DNA of 64,000 nt from assembly GCF_024699925.1 (NCBI RefSeq), contig NZ_JAJOMX010000001.1, positions 2,270,001 to 2,334,000 on the forward strand, read 5' to 3'. The stretch comes from Mesorhizobium sp. J428. Its GTDB lineage: Bacteria; Pseudomonadota; Alphaproteobacteria; Rhizobiales; Rhizobiaceae. The position numbers were made by a program, and so were the translations under genes. Below, piece by piece: positions 10,518 to 21,926 of the stretch (the stretch's first letter is position 1; the number at the start of each line of letters is the position of its first letter). The notes under the pieces were generated by a model. That model saw only the letters and a list, made by a program, of their open reading frames with translations. It did not search any database and was not told the DNA's origin.

Positions 10518-10558
10518 GGCAGGCCGAACGGCGGCTGGATCACTCCCTCACGATCCGG

Positions 10559-11335
10559 TCACCCGCCATACACGTCGAAATCGAAGTATTTCTTCGTGAT
10601 CTCGGCATATTTGCCGTTGTCCCGGATCGCCTTGATCGCGGCGTTCAGCTTGTCCTTGAGCTCGGTGTCCTCTTTGCGCAGGCCGGCCCCGACGCCGGGT
10701 CCGAGGATTTCGAGATCTTCCGCGACATTGCCCTTGAGGTCGCAGCAGGCCTGGCCCTGCTCGGACTTCAGAAAGGCGTCGAGCGCGATGGCGTCGGCCT
10801 GCGTCGCGTCGATGCGGCCGGCGGCGAGATCCTGGTTGGCCTCGTCCTGGGTCTGGTATTCCTTGATCTCCGCGGCTTCGGTGAAGTGCTTCTTCACATA
10901 GGCCGAATGGGTGGTCGACACCTGCACGCCGATGATCTTGCCCTTGAGCCCGGCGGGATCGGCCGTGAAACTCTCTCCCTTCGGCCCGATCACCGCCGTC
11001 GGCGTGTTGTAGTATTTGTCGGAGAAGTCGATCGTCTTCTTGCGCTCGTCGGTGATCGACATCGAGTTCATGATCGCGTCGATCTTCTTGGTGGTGAGCG
11101 CCGGGATCAGGCCGTCCCACGGGATCGGCGTCAGCTCGCAGGTCAGCTTTGCCTCGGTGCAGATGGCGTCGATGATCTCGACCTCCCATCCGCCCCACTT
11201 TCCGGAAGCGTCGGCGGACCAGAAGGGCGGATAGGCCTCTGGCGAAAAGCCGACCTTCACCGTCTGCGCCGAGGCGAAGCCGCCCGAGGCTGCGAGCAGG
11301 GCCGCTGCGGCGGCCAGTCTGGCGATCATCTTCAT
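10559..11335 (-). CDS. Periplasmic amino-acid-binding protein of the ABC transporter
   Basis: 258 aa solute-binding protein of family 3 (lysine/arginine/ornithine/histidine type). A signal peptide (MKMIARLAAAAALLAASGGF, cleavage near ASAQ) precedes the mature start TVKVGFSPEAYPPFW. The ligand-binding segments WDGLIPALTTKKIDAIMNSM and TDERKKTIDFSDKYY are typical of the family. Middle gene of the minus-strand operon, downstream of the ATPase. The basic amino-acid substrate is an inference. Confidence 0.93.
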   Translation of the reverse strand: MKMIARLAAAAALLAASGGFASAQTVKVGFSPEAYPPFWSADASGKWGGWEVEIIDAICTEAKLTCELTPIPWDGLIPALTTKKIDAIMNSMSITDERKKTIDFSDKYYNTPTAVIGPKGESFTADPAGLKGKIIGVQVSTTHSAYVKKHFTEAAEIKEYQTQDEANQDLAAGRIDATQADAIALDAFLKSEQGQACCDLKGNVAEDLEILGPGVGAGLRKEDTELKDKLNAAIKAIRDNGKYAEITKKYFDFDVYGG

Positions 11336-11385
11336 GTCATTCTCCCATTCTTTCTGGTTCCCGAAGAGACATCCGCCGGTCCTTC

Positions 11386-12192
11386 TCAGCCGACCGTCCG
11401 GATGAATTGCTTGAGCCGCTCGGATCTCGGCGCGCCGAACACCTGGTCCGGCGGACCTTCCTCCTCGACGACGCCGTTGTGGAGGAACACCACATGGGTC
11501 GCCACGTCGCGGGCGAATTTCATTTCGTGCGTGACGAGGATCATGGTTCGTCCTTCGCGCGCGAGGTCGGCGATCACCTTGAGCACCTCGCCGACCAGTT
11601 CCGGGTCGAGCGCCGACGTCGGCTCGTCGAACAGCATCACGCGTGGCTGGATGGCAAGCGCGCGGGCGATCGCGCCGCGCTGCTGCTGGCCGCCGGAGAG
11701 GAAGGCGGGATAGACGTCGCGCTTCTCGGCGAGGCCGACGCGCGCGAGCAGCCGTTCCGCCGTGGCGATCGCCTCCGCGCGCGGCACGCCGAGCACGTGG
11801 ACGGGCACCTCGACGACGTTCTCCAGCAACGTCATGTGGCTCCAGAGGTTGAAGTTCTGGAACACCATGCCGAGCTTCGAGCGGATGCGCTCGATCTGCC
11901 GCCGGTCCGCGGGCACCGTGTTGCCGTAGCTGTCGGCCTTCAGGCGGATCTCCTCGGCATTGACACGGATCGTGCCGCTGGTCGGGTTCTCGAGGCAGTT
12001 GATGCAGCGCAGCAGCGTCGACTTGCCGGAGCCGCTGCCGCCGATGATCGCCACCACGTCGCCGTCGCGCGCCGACAGCGACACGCCCTTGAGCACGTGC
12101 AGTTCCCCGAATTTCTTGTGCAGGTTCTCGACGTGAATCGCCTCGGCGGCCGTCTGGCCGGCATCTGCGTGCTCGGCCGAGGCGAGGTTCAT
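11386..12192 (-). CDS. Polar amino-acid ABC transporter ATP-binding protein
   Basis: 268 aa ABC ATPase of the HisP/ArtP family. Walker A GGSGSGKST, signature LSGGQQQR, Walker B VMLFDEPTSALDPE, and the H-loop in LVTHEMKFA are intact. The ATG at 12192 has a gaagggg stretch upstream and gives MNLASAEHADAG; the longer frame to 12282 runs into the divergent promoter region. First gene of the operon ATPase - binding protein - two permeases - dehydrogenase, divergent from the DDAH-type gene. Confidence 0.94.
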   Translation of the reverse strand: MNLASAEHADAGQTAAEAIHVENLHKKFGELHVLKGVSLSARDGDVVAIIGGSGSGKSTLLRCINCLENPTSGTIRVNAEEIRLKADSYGNTVPADRRQIERIRSKLGMVFQNFNLWSHMTLLENVVEVPVHVLGVPRAEAIATAERLLARVGLAEKRDVYPAFLSGGQQQRGAIARALAIQPRVMLFDEPTSALDPELVGEVLKVIADLAREGRTMILVTHEMKFARDVATHVVFLHNGVVEEEGPPDQVFGAPRSERLKQFIRTVG

Positions 12193-12383
12193 CCGCGACG
12201 CCCCTTCCCGGGCATCGGGCGTTGCTTGCGTGGGTTTTGCCGTCCCGTCACGCCGACCAACTCTCCGTCCGCAATGCAGCATGGACCGCCGGTCGCGGCT
12301 CCGTCAACCGGGGATTGCCCGCCCTTGCGGCATGCATGAGGGCCTGTGTAGAGATTAGGCAAAACAGGCGGGAGGTGTTTCCG

Positions 12384-13256
12384 GTGCAGGAATACGGATC
12401 TCAGTCGATGGCGGCCCCGCTGAAACGGGTGCTGATGCGCCGTGCATCGAGCGCGATGCGCCGCGCAGACCCGGCCGAATGGCACTACGGTCCGAAGTTC
12501 GACCCAACCCGCGCCGCCGCCGAGCATGACGGACTGGTCGGCCTCGTGGCGAAGTCGGGCGCGGCGATCGAGTTCCTGCCCGACGACGACGACGGTCTCG
12601 CCGATTCTGTCTTCACGCACGACCCCTCGCTGATGACCGACCATGGTGCGTTGATCCTCTCCATGGGCAAGGCGTTGCGAGGCCCGGAGCCCGCGCTTCA
12701 CGAAGCCGCCTACCGCCGGCTCGGCATCCCGATCCTCGGCATGGTCGAGGCGCCCGGCACGGTCGAGGGCGGCGACTGCGTCTGGATCGACAGGACGACA
12801 CTCGCCATCGGGCGCGGCGTGCGGACCAACCAGGAGGGCATTCAGCAGGTCGCGAACCTGCTTGGGCCAAGAGGCATCAGGGTCTACGGCTTCGATCTGC
12901 CGTTCTGGCAGGGCAAGGAGGCGTGCCTGCACCTGATGTCTGTGATCAGCCCGCTCGCCGACGACCTTGCGCTGGTCCATTCGCCGCTCCTGCCCGCGCC
13001 GTTCTGGCAAATGCTCAAGGCAAGCGGGATCAGGTTGGTCGAGGGCGATCCGGACGAGTTCCGCGACAGCTTCGGCCTCAGCCTCAACGTGCTGCCGACG
13101 GCGCCGTGCGAGGTAATCGCCGTCGCGGGCTTCCCGAAGACCAAGGCTGCGATGGAGTCGGCGGGCTGCACCGTCGCCACCTTCGAGGCCACTGCCCTGT
13201 GCATCTCCTGCGAGGGAGGGCCGACCTGCCTGACGAGGCCGATATGGCGAGGATGA
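12384..13256 (+). CDS. Dimethylarginine dimethylaminohydrolase (DDAH)-type amidinotransferase-family protein
   Basis: About 290 aa. It belongs to the guanidine-modifying (pentein) superfamily: segments VFTHDPSLM, PGTVEGGDCVWID and the C-terminal GGPTCLTRP, whose Cys is the expected nucleophile, follow the DDAH pattern. The GTG at 12384 is chosen because a GGAGG lies 8 bases upstream; the frame further upstream lacks support. DDAH converts N-omega-methylated arginines to citrulline and methylamines. It is divergent from an amino-acid ABC operon and overlaps the next gene, a ketoarginine-decarboxylase-like enzyme, so an arginine-derivative pathway is likely; the exact substrate is not certain. 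Confidence 0.85.
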   Translation: MQEYGSQSMAAPLKRVLMRRASSAMRRADPAEWHYGPKFDPTRAAAEHDGLVGLVAKSGAAIEFLPDDDDGLADSVFTHDPSLMTDHGALILSMGKALRGPEPALHEAAYRRLGIPILGMVEAPGTVEGGDCVWIDRTTLAIGRGVRTNQEGIQQVANLLGPRGIRVYGFDLPFWQGKEACLHLMSVISPLADDLALVHSPLLPAPFWQMLKASGIRLVEGDPDEFRDSFGLSLNVLPTAPCEVIAVAGFPKTKAAMESAGCTVATFEATALCISCEGGPTCLTRPIWRG

Positions 13257-14827
13257 CCGTCGGTCAGGTCCTCATCCACCTGCTGGAAGCTCACGGTGTC
13301 GACACCGTCTTTGGCATTCCAGGTGTCCACACGATCGAACTCTATCGCGGCCTTGCCGCCTCGCGCATCCGCCACGTCACCCCGCGCCACGAGCAGGGCG
13401 CGGCCTTCATGGCAGACGGCTATGCCCGCGCATCGGGCCGGCCCGGCGTAGCCTTCGTCATCACCGGGCCGGGTCTCACCAACGCGCTGACGCCGATGGC
13501 GCAGGCGCGGGCGGATTCGATCCCTATGCTCGTCGTCTCCGGCGTCAACCGGCTGGATACGCTGGGCAAGGGTCTCGGCCACCTGCACGAACTGCCCGAC
13601 CAGCGCGGGCTTGCCGAGAAGGTTGCACTGCTGTCCTTCCGCGTCGAGGACGGGGCGGAGTTGCCGGGCGTGCTTGCGGCCGCCTTCGAGCTTTTCGCGA
13701 CCGCCCGGCCCGGCCCGGTCCACATCGAAATCCCGCTGGACGTGATGGGCCTGCCGGCGCCGGACCTGCCCGCGCTTCCGGTCGCTGCGCGGCCGGCGCC
13801 CGCCGATCCGGCCGCCGTGGCGCGGATCGCGGCCGGGCTCGCTGGCGCAAAGCACCCGCTGATCCTGGCTGGCGGTGGCGCGAAGGCGGCCGACGCGGAG
13901 CTCCGGCTGCTCGCCGAGCGGCTGGATGCGCCGGTCGTCACCACGGTCAACGCCCGCGGCCTTCTGCACCGCCATCCGCTGGCCGTCCACGCCAGCCCCA
14001 GCCTCAAGTCGATCCGCGCCCTGCTCGCCACGGCCGATGTGGTGCTGGCGGTCGGCACCGAGTTCGGCCCGACCGACTACGACATGTATGCCGACGGCGG
14101 CTTCGTCATGCCCGAGATGCTGTTTCGCATCGACATCGACACCGCACAGCTGTCGCGCCGGCGGGCCGCGATCGTCGCGTTGGGCGATTCGGCCGAGGTC
14201 CTGTCGCGCCTCGTGCTGGAACTCGGCAACGGACGCGCCTCTGGCGTCGGTTCCGCGCGGGCAGCCGTAGCCCGCGATGCCGCCTGGAACGAGATCGAAC
14301 CGAAGATGCAGGCGCAGGTCCGCGCGGTCGAGGCGATCCGCGACGCGCTGCCGGGCGCCCTGATCGTCGGCGATTCCACCCAACCCGTCTATGCGGCGAA
14401 CCTGTACTACGACCACGACCGGCCAGGCGGCTGGTTCAATGCGGCCACCGGCTATGGCGCGCTGGGATACGGTCCCGCCGCCGCGATCGGCGCGGCGATT
14501 GCACGGCCCGATCTCCCGGTCGTCTGTCTCACAGGCGACGGCGGCTTCCAGTTCACCCTGCCGGAAATCGCGGTCGCCGCGGAAACGGCGGCGGCGGTCG
14601 TCTTCGTCGTCTGGAACAATCGCGGCTACCGCGAGATCGAGACCTCGATGCGGGACGCCGGTGTCGAGCCCATCGGCGTTTCGCCTGCCCCGCCCGATTT
14701 CCTCAGGCTCGCCGCCGCCTACGGCATTCCGGCCGAACGGATCGTGTCCGTCGATGAGCTTGGGCCCGCGCTGCGCCGGGCGCGGGAGGCCGGCGGGCCG
14801 AGACTGGTGGAGATCGTGGTGGAATAA
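13253..14827 (+). CDS. aruI: Thiamine-diphosphate enzyme, probable 5-guanidino-2-oxopentanoate (2-ketoarginine) decarboxylase
   Basis: About 524 aa ThDP-dependent enzyme of the acetolactate-synthase family. The N terminus MTVGQVLIHLLEAHGV leads to FGIPGVHTIELYRGL, an AruI-like opening. RHEQGAAFMADGYAR holds the ThDP-activating Glu, and the C-terminal GDGGFQFTLPEI...NN is the ThDP/Mg motif. An ATG at 13253 overlaps the previous stop as ATGA; an ATG at 13244 is also possible. AruI decarboxylates 2-ketoarginine to 4-guanidinobutyraldehyde in the arginine transaminase pathway. The neighbouring arginine-type transporter and DDAH homologue support this; no AruH transaminase is in view. Confidence 0.8.
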   Translation: MTVGQVLIHLLEAHGVDTVFGIPGVHTIELYRGLAASRIRHVTPRHEQGAAFMADGYARASGRPGVAFVITGPGLTNALTPMAQARADSIPMLVVSGVNRLDTLGKGLGHLHELPDQRGLAEKVALLSFRVEDGAELPGVLAAAFELFATARPGPVHIEIPLDVMGLPAPDLPALPVAARPAPADPAAVARIAAGLAGAKHPLILAGGGAKAADAELRLLAERLDAPVVTTVNARGLLHRHPLAVHASPSLKSIRALLATADVVLAVGTEFGPTDYDMYADGGFVMPEMLFRIDIDTAQLSRRRAAIVALGDSAEVLSRLVLELGNGRASGVGSARAAVARDAAWNEIEPKMQAQVRAVEAIRDALPGALIVGDSTQPVYAANLYYDHDRPGGWFNAATGYGALGYGPAAAIGAAIARPDLPVVCLTGDGGFQFTLPEIAVAAETAAAVVFVVWNNRGYREIETSMRDAGVEPIGVSPAPPDFLRLAAAYGIPAERIVSVDELGPALRRAREAGGPRLVEIVVE

Positions 14828-14969
14828 GGCCGGGATCGGCCGGCCGGTTGGCATTGATGCGCCGCAGGCACCACGGCATTCCGCCGCGCCTTCCTTGTCT
14901 TGGCGAGGCCGGCAAAACGGACTAAGACGGCAGCGAATTCGATCCGCTCGCCGCTGCCCGGAGCCTGAC

Positions 14970-16022
14970 ATGACCCTGATCACGGAAACGTCGAAACTCG
15001 TCACCGTTTTCGGCGGTTCTGGCTTCATCGGCCGGCATACGGTCCGCGCGCTTGCCCGCCGCGGCTATCGCGTCCGCGTGGCCGTGCGGCGGCCCGATCT
15101 CGCAGGTCATCTCCAGCCGCTCGGCAATGTCGGCCAGATCCAGGCCGTCCAGGCCAATCTGCGCGTGCGCTGGTCGGTCGACCGGGCGGTCGAGGGCGCC
15201 GATCACGTCATCAACCTCGTCGGCATCCTGCATGAGTCCGGCCGCCAGTCGTTCAACGCGGTTCAGGCGTTCGGCGCCCGCGCCGTGGCGGAGGCCGCCC
15301 GCGCGGTCGGCGCCAAGATGACGCAGATGTCGGCGATCGGTGCCGACGGCGCGTCCGAATCGGACTATGCGCGGACCAAGGCGCTCGGCGAGGAAGCGGT
15401 CCTGTCGACGCTGCCCGATGCCAACGTCATCCGCTCCTCCATCGTCTTCGGGCCGGAAGACGCGTTCTTCAACCGCTTCGCCGCCATGGCCCGCTTTTCG
15501 CCCGTCCTGCCGCTGATCGGCGGCGGCACGACCCGCTACCAGCCGGTCTATGTGGTCGACGTCGCCGAGGCGTTGGCGCTGACGGTCGACGGGAAGGCCA
15601 GGCCGGGCGCGACCTATGAGCTCGGCGGTCCGGAAGTCCTTACCTTCCGCGAGTGCATGGAGCACATGCTCAAGGTGGTCGAACGCAAGCGCATGCTGGT
15701 GTCCGTGCCGTGGCCGGTCGCGAGGCTTCAGGGCGCTATCCTCGGCATGCTGCCCAATCCGCTGCTGACGTCGGATCAGGTGAGGCTGCTCCGCAACGAC
15801 AATGTTGTCTCCGATGCTGCCAATGCCGAGGGCCGCACGCTCTCCGGTCTCGGCGTGACCCCGGAATCGGTCGATGCGATCCTGCCTTCCTACCTCTGGC
15901 GCTACCGCGTGGCAGGCCAGTACCAAGACGAATTTGGCTTGATCGGCGCCGGAGATCGGCAGCACGCCGGCTGTCACCCCTGGATGTCGCCGCATGTGAC
16001 GGAATTGATCACGGTCGCGTGA
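14970..16022 (+). CDS. Complex I NDUFA9-subunit family protein (NAD(P)-dependent epimerase fold)
   Basis: 350 aa. An N-terminal Rossmann motif (TVFGGSGFIGRHTVRAL, from residue about 11) is followed by an atypical extended-SDR body (HVINLVGILHESG, QMSAIGAD, GPEDAFFNRFAAMA) that matches bacterial homologues of the NDUFA9 accessory subunit of complex I. The role in bacteria is not established; binding of a nicotinamide cofactor is likely. The ATG at 14970 gives MTLITETSKLVTVFGG. It lies upstream of dnaK, separated by the dnaK promoter region. Confidence 0.9.
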   Translation: MTLITETSKLVTVFGGSGFIGRHTVRALARRGYRVRVAVRRPDLAGHLQPLGNVGQIQAVQANLRVRWSVDRAVEGADHVINLVGILHESGRQSFNAVQAFGARAVAEAARAVGAKMTQMSAIGADGASESDYARTKALGEEAVLSTLPDANVIRSSIVFGPEDAFFNRFAAMARFSPVLPLIGGGTTRYQPVYVVDVAEALALTVDGKARPGATYELGGPEVLTFRECMEHMLKVVERKRMLVSVPWPVARLQGAILGMLPNPLLTSDQVRLLRNDNVVSDAANAEGRTLSGLGVTPESVDAILPSYLWRYRVAGQYQDEFGLIGAGDRQHAGCHPWMSPHVTELITVA

Positions 16023-16041
16023 AAAACGCTGCATCTGCGCG

Positions 16042-16070
16042 CTTGCGACTCGAAACACCGTTCTTATATA
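16042..16070 (+). promoter_or_regulatory. Candidate heat-shock (RpoH) promoter of dnaK
   Basis: CTTGCG at 16042-16047 and CTTATATA at 16063-16070, with 15 bp between them, about 120 bp upstream of the dnaK ATG. This resembles alphaproteobacterial RpoH promoters (CTTG ... CyTATnT). No CIRCE inverted repeat was seen. Confidence 0.5.
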
Positions 16071-16192
16071 CACCCCAACCCGAGAAGCCGGCGCAGCGAT
16101 GCGGCGGATCGAGGGAAATCCAGAACTGAGAAGGGGTTGCCTCCTGGAACGCCTCAATGGGTCCTGGCAGCCTGCTAAGCGGAGAAGACACA

Positions 16193-18106
<1,914 letters not shown>

Positions 18107-18129
18107 TCTGTCTGGACAGGACGAATCGA

Positions 18130-18160
18130 GCGGCCGGCAGCGATGCCGGCCGCTTTCGTT
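18130..18160 (+). terminator. Terminator-like hairpin after dnaK
   Basis: 9-bp GC stem GCGGCCGGC / GCCGGCCGC with a 6-nt loop, then TTTCGTTT. The T run is interrupted, so termination may be partial. The rest of the gap to dnaJ (18161-18435) shows no gene. Confidence 0.65.
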
Positions 18161-18435
18161 TGCGACGGGTCATGTGATGTTGGTATTGCCGCAGGGTCGA
18201 TCGACCGGTCGGCGCCTATGTCCGCCGCCTGGCCTTGGCGCCGATACCCGCCAGCCGGGCAGATCGGCTCCGAAAAGGTCGCGGCGCAGCCCGGCGCGGG
18301 CTGATTCTCCCGCAGAAAACGTGAGAAAACGCCGCGGCCGTGCATCGGGCCTATGGCATCCGCGCGCATGGCTTACTAAATGCGGGGCCAACACCTCGAT
18401 TCTTCTGGTCGAATGACATTCGAACGCGGGACACC

Positions 18436-19560
18436 ATGAAAGCGGACTTCTACGAGACTCTCGGCGTTGCCAAAGGAGCCGACGAGAAAGAGCTGAAGGC
18501 TGCCTTTCGCAAGCTTGCGATGCAGTTCCATCCCGACCGCAATCCGGGGGATGATGCCTGCGAGGCGAAGTTCAAGGAAATCAACGAGGCCTACGAGACG
18601 CTGAAGGATCCGCAGAAGCGCGCGGCCTATGACCGTTTCGGCCATGCCGCGTTCGAGAACGGCGCCGGCGGAATGAACGGCGGCTTCTCCGGTGCCGGCG
18701 GCTTCGCCGACATCTTCGAGGACATCTTCGGCGACATGATGGGCGGCCGCCGCCGCTCCTCCGGCGGGCGCGAGCGCGGGGCGGACCTGCGCTACAACAT
18801 GGAGATCAGCCTCGAGGAGGCCTTTGCCGGCAAGACCGCGCAGATCCGCGTGCCGACGTCGATCCAGTGCTCCGAATGTTCGGGCTCCGGCGCCAAGCCG
18901 GGCACCCAGCCGGTCACCTGCGCGATGTGCGGAGGCTCGGGCCGCGTCCGCGCCAGCCAGGGTTTCTTTTCGATCGAGCGCACCTGCCCCACCTGCCAGG
19001 GCCGGGGCCAGACGATCAAGGATCCGTGCGGCAAATGCGGCGGCCAGGGCCGCGTCACCGAGGAGCGCTCGCTTTCCGTCAACATCCCGGCGGGCATCGA
19101 GGACGGCACCCGCATCCGTCTCGCCAATGAAGGCGAGGCTGGTGCACGCGGCGGGCCGGCGGGTGATCTCTACATCTTCCTGTCGGTCAAGCCGCATGAG
19201 TTCTTCCAGCGCGACGGCGCCGATCTCTACTGCAAGGTGCCGATCTCCATGACGACCGCAGCGCTCGGCGGAACCTTCGAGGTGGCGACGCTCGACGGCA
19301 CGCAGACTCGCGTCAAAGTCACCGAGGGCACCCAGAACGGCAAGCAGTTCCGCCTCAAGGGCAAGGGCATGCCGGTGCTGCGCCAGCCCGCGGTCGGCGA
19401 CCTCTACATTCAAGTGGCGGTCGAGACGCCCCAGAGCCTGACCAAGCGCCAGCGCGAGCTCCTGGAGGAGTTCGAGCAGATCTCCTCCACCGAAAATTCG
19501 CCCCAGTCGAACGGCTTCTTCTCGCGCATGAAGGACTTCTTCGAGTCCTTCGGCCAGTGA
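18436..19560 (+). CDS. dnaJ: Molecular chaperone DnaJ (Hsp40)
   Basis: 374 aa DnaK co-chaperone. The J domain (residues about 1-70) has the HPD motif in [11 protein letters not shown] Gly/Phe-rich linker ([13 protein letters not shown]) and four zinc-binding CxxCxGxG motifs follow ([32 protein letters not shown]). Type I DnaJ, full length. The ATG at 18436 gives [16 protein letters not shown]. Confidence 0.99.
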   Translation: MKADFYETLGVAKGADEKELKAAFRKLAMQFHPDRNPGDDACEAKFKEINEAYETLKDPQKRAAYDRFGHAAFENGAGGMNGGFSGAGGFADIFEDIFGDMMGGRRRSSGGRERGADLRYNMEISLEEAFAGKTAQIRVPTSIQCSECSGSGAKPGTQPVTCAMCGGSGRVRASQGFFSIERTCPTCQGRGQTIKDPCGKCGGQGRVTEERSLSVNIPAGIEDGTRIRLANEGEAGARGGPAGDLYIFLSVKPHEFFQRDGADLYCKVPISMTTAALGGTFEVATLDGTQTRVKVTEGTQNGKQFRLKGKGMPVLRQPAVGDLYIQVAVETPQSLTKRQRELLEEFEQISSTENSPQSNGFFSRMKDFFESFGQ

Positions 19561-19669
19561 GATATTGGACCGTCAGGGCCTGCCTGACAAATTGTGCATT
19601 GCAGGAACTGCGGTCTTTCTTTTGGCACGTTATGGTCGCATAACCCTGCGTTACGAGACCACGGAGCGG

Positions 19670-20278
19670 ATGCTGATGCGATCGGGTAGCCTGAAGAAGA
19701 GCATCGGGCGGAAATTCGATGAGGAGCTGAAGTTCTTCCGCGGATGGATCGACAAGCCCCGGGCGGTCGGGTCCATCGTTCCCACCAGCTCGGTCACCGC
19801 GCGCCGTATGGCGTCCGTCGTCAATCCCGACTCCGGCCTTCCGGTTCTCGAACTCGGGCCGGGCACCGGAGTGATTACCCGCGCCATCCTTGCCCGCGGC
19901 GTCAAGCCCGAGAATCTCTGGTCGGTCGAGTATTCCGCCGATTTCGTCGAGCATCTGAAGGAGAAGCTGCCCGGCGTGAACGTGATCCAGGGCGACGCCT
20001 TCAACCTCGACGACACCTTGCCGCAAAAGGGAATGGTGTTCGATTCGGTCATCTCCGGCGTGCCGCTGCTCAACTTTCCCGTCGAGCAGCGCGTGCGCTA
20101 CATCGAAGACCTTCTCGACCGGCTTCCCCCGGGGCGCCCGATCGTGCAGCTCACCTACGGCCCGCTCTCCCCGGTGCCGCCGAGGCGCGGCAACTACACC
20201 GTCGAGCATTTCGACTTCGTCGTCCGCAACATCCCGCCGACGCAGCTCTGGATCTACCGGCGCGGCGCGCGGGCGTAG
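19670..20278 (+). CDS. pmtA: Phospholipid N-methyltransferase (PmtA, rhizobial type)
   Basis: About 202 aa SAM-dependent methyltransferase. The SAM-binding motif is VLELGPGTGVITRAIL (about residues 55-70). The upstream block KFDEELKFFRGWIDKPRAVGSIVPTS resembles Sinorhizobium PmtA, which methylates phosphatidylethanolamine stepwise to phosphatidylcholine at the inner membrane. The start at 19670 (MLMRSGSLKK) is chosen from family length (about 200 aa); the frame is open back to 19565. It lies directly after dnaJ, as in related rhizobia. Confidence 0.9.
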   Translation: MLMRSGSLKKSIGRKFDEELKFFRGWIDKPRAVGSIVPTSSVTARRMASVVNPDSGLPVLELGPGTGVITRAILARGVKPENLWSVEYSADFVEHLKEKLPGVNVIQGDAFNLDDTLPQKGMVFDSVISGVPLLNFPVEQRVRYIEDLLDRLPPGRPIVQLTYGPLSPVPPRRGNYTVEHFDFVVRNIPPTQLWIYRRGARA

Positions 20279-20332
20279 AGACTTGATTCCGGTTGCCTTG
20301 CCGTTTAGCGGAGGGCGAGCCGGGAGCATGTC

Positions 20333-20923
20333 ATGACGCCGAAAATCCTTGTCTTCGCCGGATCGATCCGCACGGGGGCCTACAGCGGCAAGACGGCCGA
20401 CGTGGCGCAGACGGAGCTTGCCCGCCAGGGCGCCGAGGTCACGCGCATCTCGCTCGCCGACTATCCGCTGCCAATCATGGATCAGGACCTCGAAGTGGAG
20501 AAAGGCATCCCCGAAAATGCCTACAAGCTCGGCCGCCTGATCGCGGCGCATGACGCGGTGCTGATCTGCACGCCGGAATACAACGGCTCGATGCCGCCTC
20601 TGCTTAAGAATACGATCGACTGGGTCAGCCGGATACGCCGCGACAACGGCAAGCCGATCTCGATCTATCCAGGCAAGGTCGTCGCCATCTGCTCGTCCTC
20701 GGATGGGCATTTCGCCGGCATCCGCAGCGCCAACCACCTGCGCGCGGTCCTGTCGCATATCCAGATGGACGTCATCGCCGCGCAGGTCTCGGTGCCCAAT
20801 GCAGGCGAGGCTTTCGATGCGGACGGCAATTTCAAGGAAGAGCGTTTGCGCAAGGGCATGACGCGGCTCTGCGCGGCGCTGATCACCCATGCCCGCCTGC
20901 ACTCGTCGAGGATGGAGCCATGA
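20333..20923 (+). CDS. NADPH-dependent FMN reductase family protein
   Basis: 196 aa flavodoxin-like oxidoreductase. The N-terminal phosphate-binding loop is [13 protein letters not shown] and the flavin-contact segment is [19 protein letters not shown], both typical of the NAD(P)H:FMN reductase/azoreductase-like family. Soluble and full length. Its stop overlaps the pyrF start by 4 bp (ATGA), so the two genes are co-transcribed. Natural electron acceptor unknown. Confidence 0.93.
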   Translation: MTPKILVFAGSIRTGAYSGKTADVAQTELARQGAEVTRISLADYPLPIMDQDLEVEKGIPENAYKLGRLIAAHDAVLICTPEYNGSMPPLLKNTIDWVSRIRRDNGKPISIYPGKVVAICSSSDGHFAGIRSANHLRAVLSHIQMDVIAAQVSVPNAGEAFDADGNFKEERLRKGMTRLCAALITHARLHSSRMEP

Positions 20924-21636
20924 ACGCGATCGTTCGCACCTCGGTTCGCGACCGGCTGATCGTCGGACTGGACGTCCCGACCGTGTCCGATGCGGAGAAG
21001 GTCGTCGCCGAACTCGGCGACGCCGTATCCTTCTACAAGATCGGCTACCAGCTCGCCTTCGCCGGCGGGCTCGAATTCGCCCGCGATCTTGCCGCCGAAG
21101 GCAAGAAGGTCTTCCTCGACATGAAGCTGCTCGACATCGACAACACGGTGGCGAAGGGCGTGGAGAATATTGCGCGAATGGGCATGTCGATGCTCACCCT
21201 GCATGCCTATCCCAAGGCGATGCGTGCGGCGGTGGAGGCGGCCAAGGGATCGGGGCTCTGCCTTTTGGGCGTGACTGTGCTCACCTCGATGGACGAGCAG
21301 GACATGATCGAGGCCGGCTACGAATATGACCCGCACACCCTCGTGCTGCGGCGCGCCGAACAGGCATTGGCGGCCGGCATGGGCGGCATCGTCTGCTCGG
21401 CCGAGGAGGCAGCCGCCGTGCGCCGCATCGTTGGCCCGAAGCTCGCGGTCGTGACCCCCGGCATACGCCCCGCCGGCGCGGATCGGGGCGACCAGAAGCG
21501 TGTGATGACGCCGGCCGATGCGCTCAAGGCCGGCGCGAGCCATCTCGTGGTGGCCCGGCCGATCGTCGGCGCGCCGGACCGGCGCTCGGCGGCGGAGGCC
21601 ATCTTGCGGGAGATGGAAAACCAGGGAGGGATCTGA
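20920..21636 (+). CDS. pyrF: Orotidine 5'-phosphate decarboxylase
   Basis: 238 aa; last step of de novo UMP synthesis. The catalytic Lys-Asp array is in [16 protein letters not shown], and the phosphate-binding loop is near [33 protein letters not shown] is the family C-terminal signature (GIRP). It begins with a 4-bp ATGA overlap with the FMN reductase gene and is followed by a DUF1330 gene after 2 bp. Confidence 0.97.
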   Translation: MNAIVRTSVRDRLIVGLDVPTVSDAEKVVAELGDAVSFYKIGYQLAFAGGLEFARDLAAEGKKVFLDMKLLDIDNTVAKGVENIARMGMSMLTLHAYPKAMRAAVEAAKGSGLCLLGVTVLTSMDEQDMIEAGYEYDPHTLVLRRAEQALAAGMGGIVCSAEEAAAVRRIVGPKLAVVTPGIRPAGADRGDQKRVMTPADALKAGASHLVVARPIVGAPDRRSAAEAILREMENQGGI

Positions 21637-21638
21637 TC

Positions 21639-21926
21639 ATGGCCAAGGGATACTGGATCGCGCGCGTCGATGTGCACGATCCCGAGGGTTACAAGGACTA
21701 CGTCACGACCGCCAAGCCCGCCTTCGAACGCTTCGGCGCCAGGTTCCTGGCCCGCGGCGGCGCCTATACGGCGCTGGAAGGCCAGGCGCGCGGGCGCAAC
21801 GTCGTCATCGAGTTCGAATCGGTTGATGTCGCAAAGGCCTGTTACGACTCGCCCGAATACCAGGCGGCAGCAGCGATCCGGCAGAAATACGCCACCGCCG
21901 AAATGGTCATCGTCGAGGGCGTTTGA
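21639..21926 (+). CDS. DUF1330 family protein
   Basis: 95 aa dimeric alpha/beta-barrel-like protein of the DUF1330 family. It shows KGYWIARVDVHDPEGYKDY near the start, followed by FGARFLARGG and VVIEFESVDVAKACYDSPEYQ, the recognised family pattern. Function unknown. Tightly coupled to pyrF upstream (2-bp gap) and to the GNAT gene downstream (overlap). Confidence 0.94.
   Translation: MAKGYWIARVDVHDPEGYKDYVTTAKPAFERFGARFLARGGAYTALEGQARGRNVVIEFESVDVAKACYDSPEYQAAAAIRQKYATAEMVIVEGV

Noticed and set aside
16023..16192. CIRCE/HrcA operator upstream of dnaK
   Set aside because: No TTAGCACTC-N9-GAGTGCTAA-like repeat is present.
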